A stretch of DNA of 64,000 nucleotides from the NCBI GenBank assembly GCA_033675265.1, contig JAUJYZ010001307.1, positions 310,001 to 374,000 of the forward strand. Direction: 5' to 3'. The first letter of the stretch is position 1. Every line of letters starts with the position of its first letter. This stretch comes from Actinostola sp. cb2023 (Eukaryota; Cnidaria; Anthozoa; Actiniaria; Actinostolidae). This document shows, piece by piece, positions 25,701-36,000 of the stretch. The position numbers were made by a program, and so were the translations under genes. The notes beneath the pieces are model-generated. The model worked only from the letters and a program-made list of their open reading frames with translations. It was not told the DNA's origin and searched no databases.

Positions 25701-26736
25701 CTAATTGTTGTGATAATTTTTCAGTGTCAGTGTTGTTGCCATGAGTGAGATTTTGAAGTTCAGTAATTCGATCTCTCAATTCTGCAAGCTCTTGTTCGCT
25801 GTCACTTTGTCTGTTCAAAAGCTCAGATATTCTGTCCTTCAAAGCTCTTTCTTGCCGATGCCAATCTGCTTTCAATTGCGTCTCTCTTTCTTCAAAGCTT
25901 TTCAAACTCTTTTCCTTCGATTGCGCTTCTTGAGTTCGCAGTGCAGCCTGTTCTTTCTCGTAAAATATTTTGAGTTTCTCAACTTTGTCTTGGTACTCTT
26001 GTTCGAGTTTCTTTCTCTCTTCGACTGCAAGAGAACTTGAAGAACTTGCTTGCTCTTTAATCTTTGCTTCTTTGTCTTTGAATACTTGTTCAAGTCTTTG
26101 TTTTTCTCTCACAACTTCGTCGTAACGAACTCTGTGTGCTTTCATGAGTAGATCCAGTTCGTCGTGATGTTTTGAAGTCAGTTGATCAACCATTTGATCC
26201 CGATCTTCCTCGAGTTTTCGACGCATTGCTTGAAATTCCTTTAGACGATCATCAAAACCCTTCTTCGTGGACAACATTTCTGTAGACATTGAGAGAATCT
26301 TATCGGAGTATTCCTCCCGTAATTGTGACAACTTGGTCTCATTTTGTAGCTTCATGTGCTCAAACTCACTCATCGCCTCTTCTTTGTATAGCCTTTCCTG
26401 GCCAACAATCGACTCCAGCGTTTCGATTTTCTGCTGTTGCTCACTCACAACCCCTAAACGAGTCTTGAAAGAATCTACTTTCTTCTTCGTTTCTGCGATC
26501 AAGTGATGCATTTCGTCGTCGTGAGATTTCTTCATTGCGTCCACCATCGCGTCATGTTCATCGTTCTTCGTATTTAGAGCATAAATAACTTTGGTTAACT
26601 GAGCGATTTTCTTGGACATTTTTAGATGAAGATCTGGTGTGACATCAGAAGCAGCACTTGCACCGTGGCTGGCCATGTAGGCGCCACTTCTGTGCGGCAT
26701 ATTGTGAAAACTCGTAGACGTCTTGCTCGTCGCCAT
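13792..26736 (-). CDS. FAM184: FAM184 family coiled-coil protein, 13 exons
   Basis: Exons in transcript order: 26736-25584, 24570-24389, 24056-23583, 22761-22640, 22273-22123, 19875-19843, 18234-18022, 17493-17340, 16449-16322, 16178-15994, 15583-15437, 15125-15008, 14061-13792. The product is 1109 residues (human FAM184A 1140, FAM184B about 1060). Diagnostic ends are LHLKMSKKIAQLTKVIYALN at residues 37-56 and, in the last exon, ELLNRETNFNKVF followed by GVINPL, RLDPIPN and KPLPPTPPK. The middle is nearly continuous charged coiled coil. WSENLR (exon 4 end) matches the family. Biochemical function of the family is poorly known. The frame's upstream extension past 26736 has no ATG. Exon 3 has two possible acceptors; the proximal one at 24075 breaks the frame, so 24056 is used (see findings). 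FAM184A versus B cannot be decided; it is probably the pre-duplication ortholog. Confidence 0.93.
14273..14404. mobile_element. Foldback MITE (FAM184 intron 12)
   Basis: Termini TTAGATGTTTTCTCGGGTAT and exact reverse complement (about 30-bp arms), 132 bp in all, non-coding. Confidence 0.75.
14452..14609. mobile_element. Foldback MITE with GGATAA core (FAM184 intron 12)
   Basis: Arms begin near GTTGCAC, followed by AAAGGTGAATAGCGCT, and are repeated in reverse at the right end. The inner part has palindromic GGATAAG/CTTATCC pairs. Non-coding. Confidence 0.7.
15209..15342. mobile_element. MITE family B, copy 1 (FAM184 intron 11)
   Basis: Left end CAGATTTCGTATGACTGTGA and right end TCACAGTCATATGAAATCTG form inverted termini; the element is about 134 bp. 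Relatives are at 24674, 33511 and 38369. Confidence 0.7.
16714..17173. mobile_element. TTAA-flanked foldback element (FAM184 intron 8)
   Basis: Termini AGTGCTCCTAACCCC and the reverse complement, with arms of well over 100 bp (both arms include GCTGATCAGTT-type and GGGGTGACGTCA-type blocks). TTAA sits immediately outside both ends (16710-16713 and 17174-17177). TTAA targeting is the hallmark of piggyBac-type elements. No transposase is present. Confidence 0.75.
18475..18625. repeat. Hairpin-forming inverted repeat (FAM184 intron 6)
   Basis: ATGACAACAATTTTGTATCT and its reverse complement flank a short AT-rich loop around 18555, with outer gataataattttatta sequences also paired. Non-coding. 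Confidence 0.65.
18704..19713. mobile_element. 1.0-kb TTAA-flanked element (FAM184 intron 6)
   Basis: Termini CCCATTCGCTCCT and AGGAGTCAATGGG are short imperfect inverted repeats, flanked by TTAA at 18700-18703 and 19714-19717. The interior has a 119-codon plus-strand frame (19181-19540) rich in Lys/Arg that I do not recognise as a transposase. It is best described as a non-autonomous piggyBac-like element of unknown internal origin. Confidence 0.65.
19843..19875 (-). other. 33-nt micro-exon 6 of FAM184
   Basis: Minus-strand AG-bounded and GT-bounded segment encoding ADEIEEEKQSY in phase 0-0. It joins exons 5 and 7 without disturbing the frame and continues the charged heptad pattern. It is inferred from splice signals and phase; skipping it would also preserve frame. 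Confidence 0.6.
20102..20266. mobile_element. MITE family A, copy 2 (FAM184 intron 5)
   Basis: Begins AGAGTCGTTTACGTGTGAGT and ends with a TCATACGAAAATGAC-type inverse. Its inner region resembles copy 4 at 36281 (tggcttcctttctga). Confidence 0.65.
20326..21842. mobile_element. Outer TTAA-flanked foldback element (FAM184 intron 5)
   Basis: Termini GGTGGCTCCGTCG and CGACGGAGTCACC, with arms of about 200 bp on each side and TTAA outside each end (20322-20325, 21843-21846). Arms include AAAAAAGTTATGGCCGAAGT and its reverse. A second element is inserted in the left arm (20527-21372). The centre (about 21420-21600) is itself an inverted repeat. Confidence 0.75.
20527..21372. mobile_element. Inner TTAA-flanked element nested in the outer one
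   Basis: Termini AGGGGCAATGTCACG and CGTGACATTGCCCCT, flanked by TTAA at 20523-20526 and 21373-21376. The uninterrupted right arm of the outer element shows the pre-insertion sequence with a single TTAA, which confirms the insertion and its 4-bp duplication. Length 846 bp; no transposase frame. Confidence 0.8.
22865..23390. repeat. Three tandem copies of a roughly 180-bp unit (FAM184 intron 3)
   Basis: Each copy has a segment near gatgtaataattacagaaa and another near ttgttcctgcacttttggca, followed by aactcattt and ctgcatat. The copies differ by small indels and substitutions. Intronic, non-coding. Confidence 0.75.
24674..24806. mobile_element. MITE family B, copy 2 (FAM184 intron 1)
   Basis: AAGCAGATTTCGTATGACTG at the left and an AAAAATCTGCTCTTT-type inverse at the right; 133 bp. 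Confidence 0.65.
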
Positions 26737-27015
26737 TTTTGATCTTCCTTCACGACTGTTTCGCTGTGTTTTTGTTGCCAAGGCTACCTCTATGTTTTCT
26801 TCTATCGATATCTATTCGGAAACACCTTCGGTTCTTTTCCGGATGATATTCGTCTACTAGTCAACCAAATAAATATTCGAGTTTCCGAAATGCTGTCAAT
26901 ATTACGAATAGATATCGATTGAAAGATTGATTGCCCGCCATTTTAAAATTTTCCAAACAAACAAGAGAAACGTAATATTTCTTTGTGTTTTTATTGTTTT
27001 TAGCTGAAATTCTAC
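26737..27015. promoter_or_regulatory. Bidirectional FAM184 / DYNC2I2 promoter
   Basis: Only 279 bp separate the two start codons, which face away from each other. The interval has an inverted pair (ATCGATATCTATTCG around 26804-26818 and CGAATAGATATCGAT around 26906-26920) and an X-box-like site at 26774-26787. No TATA box is evident. Shared promoter activity is inferred from geometry. Confidence 0.65.
26774..26787 (+). promoter_or_regulatory. Candidate RFX X-box
   Basis: GTTGCCAAGGCTAC matches the ciliary X-box GTTGCCATGGCAAC at 12 of 14 positions, with two half-sites. It lies in the interval upstream of a dynein-2 subunit gene. RFX control of intraflagellar transport genes is well established; binding here is inference. 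Confidence 0.5.
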
Positions 27016-30000
27016 ATGTTTTCCGTAGAAGCTCAGGAAGGAGTTTTCTTCGAGTCTTCGTGGAAAACAGAAAGGTATTATTATTAGTTAGAAAAGTACA
27101 AATATTTATGAAAAATATGTTCATGATCAGAAGTTCAGACTTCAGTTTTCTCACTTTTCCTTTTTCTTATGCATTTAGGTCGGTCAAAGATAGTTTTGCG
27201 CAAACAAGTGAAATTATTACGTACGAAGCTGATGCTCAAGCTGTCTTTAGAACAGATGTGGAGGTAAATGTGAAATCATTTATGTTGTTTTCAAAGTTTG
27301 TACTTTTACTGATAAGCTAAAGCTTTTATTTTATCAACATCCCAATATAAAAATAATAATTTATTTTGCATTTTGTTCTTGATTTATAAGATTCAAACTG
27401 AAGAAGTACCAGAGCGTGAAATAACAATAGCCACTGATGATTCACAGGTACAGTATATTAGTTTTTGCCCTTATACCTCTGCCCTTGTATCTCCACTCAA
27501 GGAATTTATATTCCTGTTTTATCATTGTTTCAGAATCTAGTTGATTTCATTTTGAGAGTATATCCTGATGTCAGTAGACAACTTCAGTCCAACATAAGAA
27601 GCCATGCTTTTGATGGTGAGATTACTTCTGCATGAGGTTTTTTATTTTGACTTGTTCTGTGTTTGATAAAATCTTTTTAAAAGTCTGTTATGTTTGGATT
27701 GAAGGTTATGATGTTGACTGGGAAGAGAAATCAAGCTCTGTTAGCTGTGAATATAAACTTGTCAATGAAGATAAGGAAGAAGATGAGGTGATTATGATCA
27801 TAACAAATAAATTTAGGTTTCATTCGATTCAATCAATCCTTTAGTCAGTCAGTTGGTCTCTTAGTCAGGCAGTCATTTAACCCTCAGTCAGTCAGTCAAT
27901 CAATCAGTCTGACAACTGGTCAGCTAGTCAACCAGCCAGCCATCAGTCTGTCGGTTGATCAGTCTGACTTCTGGTCAGCTAGTCAGCCAGCCAGCCATGT
28001 GTCAGTCAGTCAGTTGGTCTCTGAGTCAAGCAGTCATTTAACCCTCAGTCAGTCAGTCAGTCAGTCAGTCAGTCAGTGTTATAACTTAACATAGAAGACA
28101 CTCAACCGAGCACATGGCCGACATCTTTTATTGAACCCTCCACTTCTAAACGAGGCTGCATACATCACAACGAGGCTGCATACATAATTGCTCAATACCT
28201 AACACTCCCTCCCCCTTAAGTTTGCCCTTACATAACAGACAGAAAACTAAGGAACTCAATGTGGTTCGTAACATGGTGTATGATTACTGTTCTAAGTAAC
28301 AAAGTCTTTCAGGTAAGCAGGTGGCTTCCTTTCTCTCTTGGAGCATCGCTCTAACTGCTGTGGGGTGTGTGGCACCTCTATCTTCTCTGGGCTCTCTCCA
28401 ATACATTCCTTAGGAGGGGCGTCATCTTGCATTGGAGCTTGCTCTTCCATCGAGACCCCTTGCTCTTTAAAAACAGGAACATCATCATTGGGGTAAGGGG
28501 CAACAAACACAGCCCTGGGTTCCTCTGGTTGTGGAAGTACTGGCAAGCCAGCTTGAGTTTCCCATTTAGCACGTAGATGATCAACATGTCTTCTCTGAAT
28601 ACGACCATCCCCAAGAAGCACTGTATACGACAGCGGACCCGTGACTTCTTGCACTACTGCCGGAATCCAGTGTGGACCTGGACCAAAATTCTTCATGTAA
28701 ACTGGATCACCGGTAGAGAACTCTCGAAGCTTTGCGTGTTGATCATGGAGTTGTTTCATCTTCATCTGTTTGACGTGGATCTTGCCTTGCAGATTAGGAT
28801 GTAACAGATCAAGCCTACATCGTAATTTCCGTCCCATCAACATCTCTGCTGGTGACTTCTCTGTTGTTGAGTGCGGAGTTATCCTGTAATTGAACAAGAC
28901 ACGTTGCAGCTTGGTTTCCATGGTCTCTCCTGACATCTTCTTTAATCCTTCCTTTATTGTTTGCACCGTCCGTTCTGCAAGACCATTTGTGGATGGATGG
29001 TAAGGCGCTGAGGTGATGTGGACTACACCATTTTGACTTAGAAATTCCTCCATCTCACTACTGACAAAGTTGGATGCGTTGTCCGAGACCAACACCTCCG
29101 GCAAGCCATGGGTTGCAAACATAGAGCGCAGCTTGCTTATTGTAGCTGATGAAGTTGTGGAATTCATGATCTCCGCTTCTACCCACTTTGAGTGGGCATC
29201 TACTACTATGAACAACATCTTACCCATGAATGGGCCTGCATAGTCCATGTGAAGTCTCTTCCAAGGTTCCCCCGGCCACTCCCAGGGGTGTAATGGGGCC
29301 ACTGCTGGGGACTTCCCATGCACTTGACAATTAACACACTGCTTCACGACTGCTTCTATGTCCTTGTCCATTAATGGCCACCAAACGTACGAACGTGCTA
29401 AACTCTTCATCCTGTTGTTTCCTGGGTGTGCTCGATGTAACTCTTCCAGAACAAGCTTTCTTCCTTGCGGGGGAATAACTACGCGCGCCCCCCATAGCAC
29501 ACAACCATCTTGCACACTAAGCTCAAGCTTCTTCGCTTTGTATGTGGCCAGCTTGGGGTCTACCGTTACTGTGTCATCCGGCCAGCCTCGCAATAAGTAT
29601 TCCTTGACGTTAGCCAATACCGGATCTTTTGCTGTCCATGCACGTAACTGTTCTGCTGTTAAGGGAAAGCTATCTAGCTCCTGTACCATCAACACTCGGT
29701 CTGTGGGTTGCATCTCTTCCGTTACGGGTAAGGGCAACCGGCTGAATGCATCGCATTCCCATTCTCGGAACCAGCTCTAAACTTGATACTGTACTCGTAG
29801 CCTCGTAAGGTCACAGACCACCGTTGAACTCTTGGGGACGCAGTGGTGGGTACTTGTTTCTTCTCATTGAAGAGGGACACCAATGGCTTGTGATCTGTGT
29901 ATATGGTAAAGGGACGACCATACAGATACTTGTGAAATTTCTTGATGCCAAACATCACACTTAAACCCTCTTTATCCAGTTGCGCATAGTTACGTTCTGC

Positions 30001-33000
30001 TGGGTTCAGTGTCCTGGATGCGAAACTGATTGGTTTGTCTGTACCATCAGGCATGCGATGGGATAGTACCGCCCCAACGCCATAGGGTGAGGCATCACAC
30101 TGCAATATGAGCTCCCTTTCTGTGCAGTAATGTACTAGAACATCTGCAGACAGTATGAGCTGCTTAGATTTGTCGAAGCTTGCCTGTTCCTGGTCTTTCC
30201 ATTGCCAAGGTTCGCCCTTTCGTAGTAACCTGTGTAAGGGTGCGAGGGCTGTTGACAGGTTGGGAAGGAACCGGTTGTAGTAGTTTAGCAATCCAAGGTA
30301 TGACTTCAACTCTGACACATTGGTTGGGGCTCTGGCCTCCTGCAAAGCTTGGACCTTCTCCTGCACTGGGTGGACTCCTGTTGAATCTATAACATGACCT
30401 AAATACGTAACACTTTCAGCCATAAACACACATTTTCCTTTCTTCAATCTTAGACCTGCCTCCTCTAGTCTAGATAATACCTTATCTAGTGTTTGTACAT
30501 GTTCCTCATCACTGTTGCCAGTTATGAGTATGTCATCTATATAGACTGCTACCTTGAGGATGCCTTGTAGAACGTTTTCTATTGTTCTCTGAAATATAGC
30601 GGGGGCACTACTAATACCAAAAGGGAGTCGGGTATAGGTGAACAAGCCCTTGTGAGTGTTAATAGTGACATACTTGGAGGATTCTTCATCTAAGACTAAT
30701 TGTTGGTACGCATGACTGAGGTCCAATTTTGAGAACTTTTGACCTCCTGCGAGCTTGGCAGATATATCCTCAAAGGTGGGCAAGGGGTACTGCTCTAGTT
30801 GGGATACTTGATTGACTGTCACCTTGTAATCCCCACAAATCCTTAAGGACCCATCTGGTTTTAGGACTGGCACGATTGGCGCTGCCCATTCTGCAAATTT
30901 AACTGGCTTTAGGATGTCCGCCTTGACTAGCCTATCTAACTCAGCATCTACTTTACTCTTCATTGCATATGGCAAAGGTCTGGGCTTAAAAAACCTTGGG
31001 GTTGCCTCTGGCTTTACATATATTTTTGCCTTAGTTCCTTTGAGAGTGCTTAACTCATCCTTGAAAACTTCGAGGTGTCTTTGGAGTACCTCCCCAAGCC
31101 CTTTATCTGACGCTGCTGTCACTTGGTTTAATGACATTATGGGTAGTTGCTTTAACAGGTCCCGCCCCAGGAGGTTAGGGCCTGAACCCTCTACCACTAC
31201 AATCTGTGCCTTTTTTTCTTGACCCTTGTAACTAATCTCTGTCTCTAGTGTTCCTAGAACCCTCAAGGGCTCTCCTGTGTAGGTCTTCAGCCTGGTTTTG
31301 TTGGGTTGTAACTGGAGTGATTTTCCTCCCAACCAATCCCTTAGAGATTCTTCACTAACCAGAGTTACTGGGCAACCGGTGTCTAGCTCAAACTGCATAG
31401 ATTTGTTTCCCATTTCCAAGGGTATTATTATAGGGGGTTCTTTACCCTTGCTTCCCACATGATAGACTGTCATCACTGGATCCCCCTCTCCCGGCTCCTC
31501 CTCTTCTACAGAATTGCATGCTGTAGGCTTTTTCCTCCCTTTGCACATTGCTTTGATGTGCCCTAGTTTATTGCAAGCAAAGCAACGTTCATCCTTGAAT
31601 TTACAATTGTTGGAATTATGGAGTCCCCCACAACGATAGCACTCATTTTTGCTCTCAGCTTGGGCTTTATTAGTAGTTGGGTAGTTTCTTGTAGGGCTTT
31701 GTGTGTGACCCCCCCTATACTGTTGACTTCTACTGTTAGACCCATGCTGAATCTTATTTACTGGGGTACTTAAACCAACACTATCTGGTTCTGGACTACC
31801 TTTTTGCAATTCCTGTAGATTTGTACGCGTGGTTTCCATGACAACGGCTATCTCCATTGCCTTATCAAAAGACAAGGTCGTTTCATTCAAAAGTTTTCTT
31901 TGAATATGTCCATCATTGACACCCACTACTAGGCGATCCCGAAGCATATTATTTAGTGTGTCACCGAAGTTACAGTACTTACTTAGGCTCCGGAGCTCCG
32001 CCACGAACTCGTGAATCGTCTCGCCATCTTTTCTGCTTTGAGTGTGAAATTTGTAGCGTTGTACAATCTCAGATGGTTTAGGTGTATGATGGTCCTGAAC
32101 TAACTTGACCAACTCATTGAATGACTTTTCCGCCAGAGGGGACGGCTGACAGATACTCTTGATTAAAGCGTATGTTTTTTCTCCCACCGAAGCCAAAAGG
32201 ATGGCCTTCCTCTGTGGCTGATCCTCGATTCCGTTCGCCACGAAATAATGGCCCATGACTTCGATGTAGTCTTCCCATGACTGACTTTTCGCGTCGAATT
32301 TATCGACTTTACCATAGACTGCAGCCATGACTGTTTTGTGTGGGGTTTTCGTTCCGAAATCCTCGTCGCCAATATGTTATAACTTAACATAGAAGACACT
32401 CAACCGAGCACATGGCCGACATCTTTTATTGAACCCTCCACTTCTAAACGAGGCTGCATACATCACAACGAGGCTGCATACATAATTGCTCAATACCTAA
32501 CAGTCAGTCAGTCAGTCAGTCAGTCAGTCAGTCAGTCAGTCAGTCAGTCAGTCAGTCAGTCAGTCAGTCAGTCAGTCAGTCAATCAGTCTGACAACTGGT
32601 CAGTTAGTCAACCAGCCAGCCATCAGTCAGTCAGTTGGTGTTTGAGTCAGGCAGTCATTTAACCCTCTGTCAGTCAATGCAATCAGTCTGACAACTGGTC
32701 AGTTAGTCAACCAGCCAGCCATCAGTCAGTCGGTCAGTGAGTCAATCAGTCTGACTTCTGGTCAGCCAGCCAGCCATGCGTCAGTCAGTTGGTCAGACAA
32801 TAAGTTAATAATCAATTACTTGTTAATATAATATAGTGCATTGACATCCATTCTTTATTTATCAAAACTCAGCTTCAGGTTACTGGACTTTCATGGAACT
32901 CAACAGGCTCTGTGATTGCTGCATCATATCCTTTCTGATGAATTAAACATTTGAAAACCACTGAATGGTGTATCAAGCATGACATAACAATTCACTTGAC

Positions 33001-36000
33001 ATAAAGTAATAATAATACACAAAATGTACATACATGTATATAATTACATGTGTATATGAAATACTGTATATTTACTTTGTGAAGAAGAAACACTCCTTGA
33101 CCTAGCATTACATATGGAAGGTTAGATCATGAAGATTGGTGTACACACAAGGTAATGATTTGGTGATGATGATGATTAGGGTGGTGGTGGAGATGATGAT
33201 GATGGCAGTAGTGGTGGTGATGATGATGATGGTATTGGAATGATTTTGTTGATGGTGGTAGTGGTGGTTGTGATGGGGATGATGGTAAATTTATATTATA
33301 TTTTTGTAGACCCCATGCATGTAGGCATATTTTCTGGTGCCTTTGGAAACCAACTCTGTACTTGCAGTCCTTGTATATCTGTTGTTTTGACACACTTTGT
33401 GCTAACATGATTTTCTTTATACTAGTCGTCCTTGTGTACCTGGAATATTGACAGAAAGGCTTTGAATCCTAATAAACCTGATACTACTGTAGATCTGTCA
33501 GTAAGTACATAGAGCAAATTTCATATGACTGTGAAAAACTTACAGCACTCAGACTTTCCATGACTGTACCAGTGCCATGTGGCATGATTTTTGATACTGT
33601 ATAAGATATTTTGTAATATAGATTGACAGTTTGAGTTTTACATGTATCTATTTTTTTCCAGAGCTGTTTGATGAGCATTGCATTTCACCCATTGCTACCT
33701 GCTGTTATTGCTGGAGGGACATTTAATGGTATCAACATTGTCCATTGTTCTTTACAGTGTGATGCTTGAAAGTGTTTGATATATTCTTTGCCGAGACCTT
33801 GTTTGAATGCTCATAAATGTAACCACCTTGATCAATGTATTTGCATACTGTGTAGCCTGCATAGCGGCGCAACGGAAAAAGGGAGCAGGGAGTGGGAGGG
33901 GAGGAGTAGAGGAGAGTGGAATAAAAAAATATCCAGATCCTCTCATCTCCTCCTCAACTCTCCCCTCCACGCTCCCTTTTCCTGTTGTGCCGCTACGCAG
34001 TCTACATACTGTGGGGGGAGGTGATGGATGGTGTAAAGTAAATGTCTAGATCAATGTACATGTATTTGCATACTGTGAGGGGAGGTGCTGGATGGTGTAA
34101 AGTTCCAGTATCTCAATACATTTGTTTTATTATCAGGTGAGGTTCAATTGTGGGACTTGAGTAAAGAAGATGAAATGTTGACAGGGACGTCTGGGTTGGG
34201 AAGTGACTCACATAGGGAACCTGTCACTAAGGTTAGTACTGTCAATGAAACATCCCGTAAGTGGACACCCTTGGAACCATACATAGGTGTCTGCTTATGG
34301 GAGGTAATAAATAAAAAGCTATTTTTAGGGAAGAAAGAAATGCTCAGGACATTTGGGAGGTATCTGCTTACGAGAGGTGTCTGCAGTGGAACCTCCCATA
34401 AGCTGATACTCTTGGGATTAAGTGTAGATGCCTAATTATGAGAGGTGCCTGATTATGTGAGATTATAAAGGTAATGTTTTCAAGAAAAAAAGTTGTGGAC
34501 TTTTGGGATCTGTCCGCTTATGGGTGATGTCTGCTAGCCTTACAGAAGGTGTCTGCTTATAGTCTGAAGGTGTCTGCTTACAGGAGGAGTCTGCTTATGT
34601 GGTGTCTGCTTACTGTACATGAGGTGACTGCTTACAAGGAGTGTTGATAATTGGAGGCTCAACTGTATAATATATTGTGTTATAATTCAGTTATTAGAGT
34701 CGTTTTTGTATAAGTGGGAAACCTACAGCACAGAGTTACGGTCACGGTACGGAATCGAACACATTGCATTCAACCAATCACAGCGCGCAAAATCATCGCT
34801 CAACCAATCAGAATGCTTGGATATGGCACGATGGTGGCGTGATACAGTCACGGTACAGCACGAACCGTACCGTAGCTACTTCCCACTCATATGAAAATGA
34901 CTCTATATATTAAATAAAATCACTGCTTTTGTATGCAGACTTATTTTTTCACTGAAATGTTTTGCAGGTAATGTGGATAAGTGACCCATCATCAAAGGGA
35001 AAAAAATACCAGGTACAAATACTGCTTAATCTTAACTCATGTGCGTCAATGTATACTGAGTGAACTCTGATCATAATCTAAATTATCCTGGAAGTTGACA
35101 TTCTATAGGAGAATTATAGATTTTGATCACAAGTCACTTGCATGAACCCCTTCCATTACTGGTATTAGAATGTCATAAGGTCCCATTTTGCTTGGCAGCT
35201 CATTTGATGGCAGCATTATGGTTCCTATATATGGTGGCCTTTTCTTCCATTCATTAATTTCCCATTTCTTCCATTCATTAATTTCCCATTTCTTCCATTC
35301 ATTATTTCCCATTTCTTCCATTCATTAATTTCCCATTCCATTCATTAATATCCCATTTCTTCCATTCATTATTTTCCCATTTCTTCTGTTTTCCTACAGA
35401 TCTTAAGTACAAGTGGTGATGGCAAGGTGTTGCTATGGCGACTGCTCTCCCAAGGGTCCCAAGACCTGAAGATAGTTGGTGGTTATGTGTTACAAACCCG
35501 TGCAGTACCAAGAAGTATGAGACTGAGTAAAGCTAAAGGCGACACAGAAATGGGAGGTGTGTATTTGATGCAACTTACTGCAAAATACCTTGTACCTGAA
35601 TTGTTATTGGGATCCCTGTGGTAGAACACACTGGATAATATATTGGGATCCCTGTGCATTTTAATTTTTGACATCTTTTTTCAATTTCTACTACTTTGCA
35701 AATTTCAATTTATTTTATATTTTATTTTTGTAAGAGCACTGAGATTATGGAATGCTCATATTGCTCATGAGCTAATGGAGAAATCTTTTCTCAGATATAA
35801 AGTATGTGGAGGTCTCCTCTATGTGCAAATCGTACAATGCGAGTTTACATGTATAAACCTTTCATTACAGTGTCAACAGTATCCTTCTCTCATGAAGACA
35901 AGACTTTATTCGTTCTTGGATCAGAAGCAGGTGGTGTATTCAAGTGTTCTACTAGCTCAAAGGGTACAGCAGTAGCGAGTAAGTACTCTCATTACCATAT

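Larger units (their letters stand above)
28077..32502 (-). mobile_element. Ty3/Gypsy LTR retrotransposon, nearly intact
   Basis: A 4426-bp element on the minus strand. The two 128-bp LTRs (28077-28204 and 32375-32502) look identical, begin TG and end CA. A candidate 5-bp target repeat gtcag occurs at both edges (28072-28076, 32503-32507), although the CAGT tract makes it ambiguous. A primer-binding-like TGGCGACGAGG follows the 5' LTR and a purine tract precedes the 3' LTR. The gene order gag, protease, RT, RNase H, integrase places it in Ty3/Gypsy. One frameshift near 29740-29760 interrupts pol. It lies opposite to DYNC2I2 in intron 5. Confidence 0.93.
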
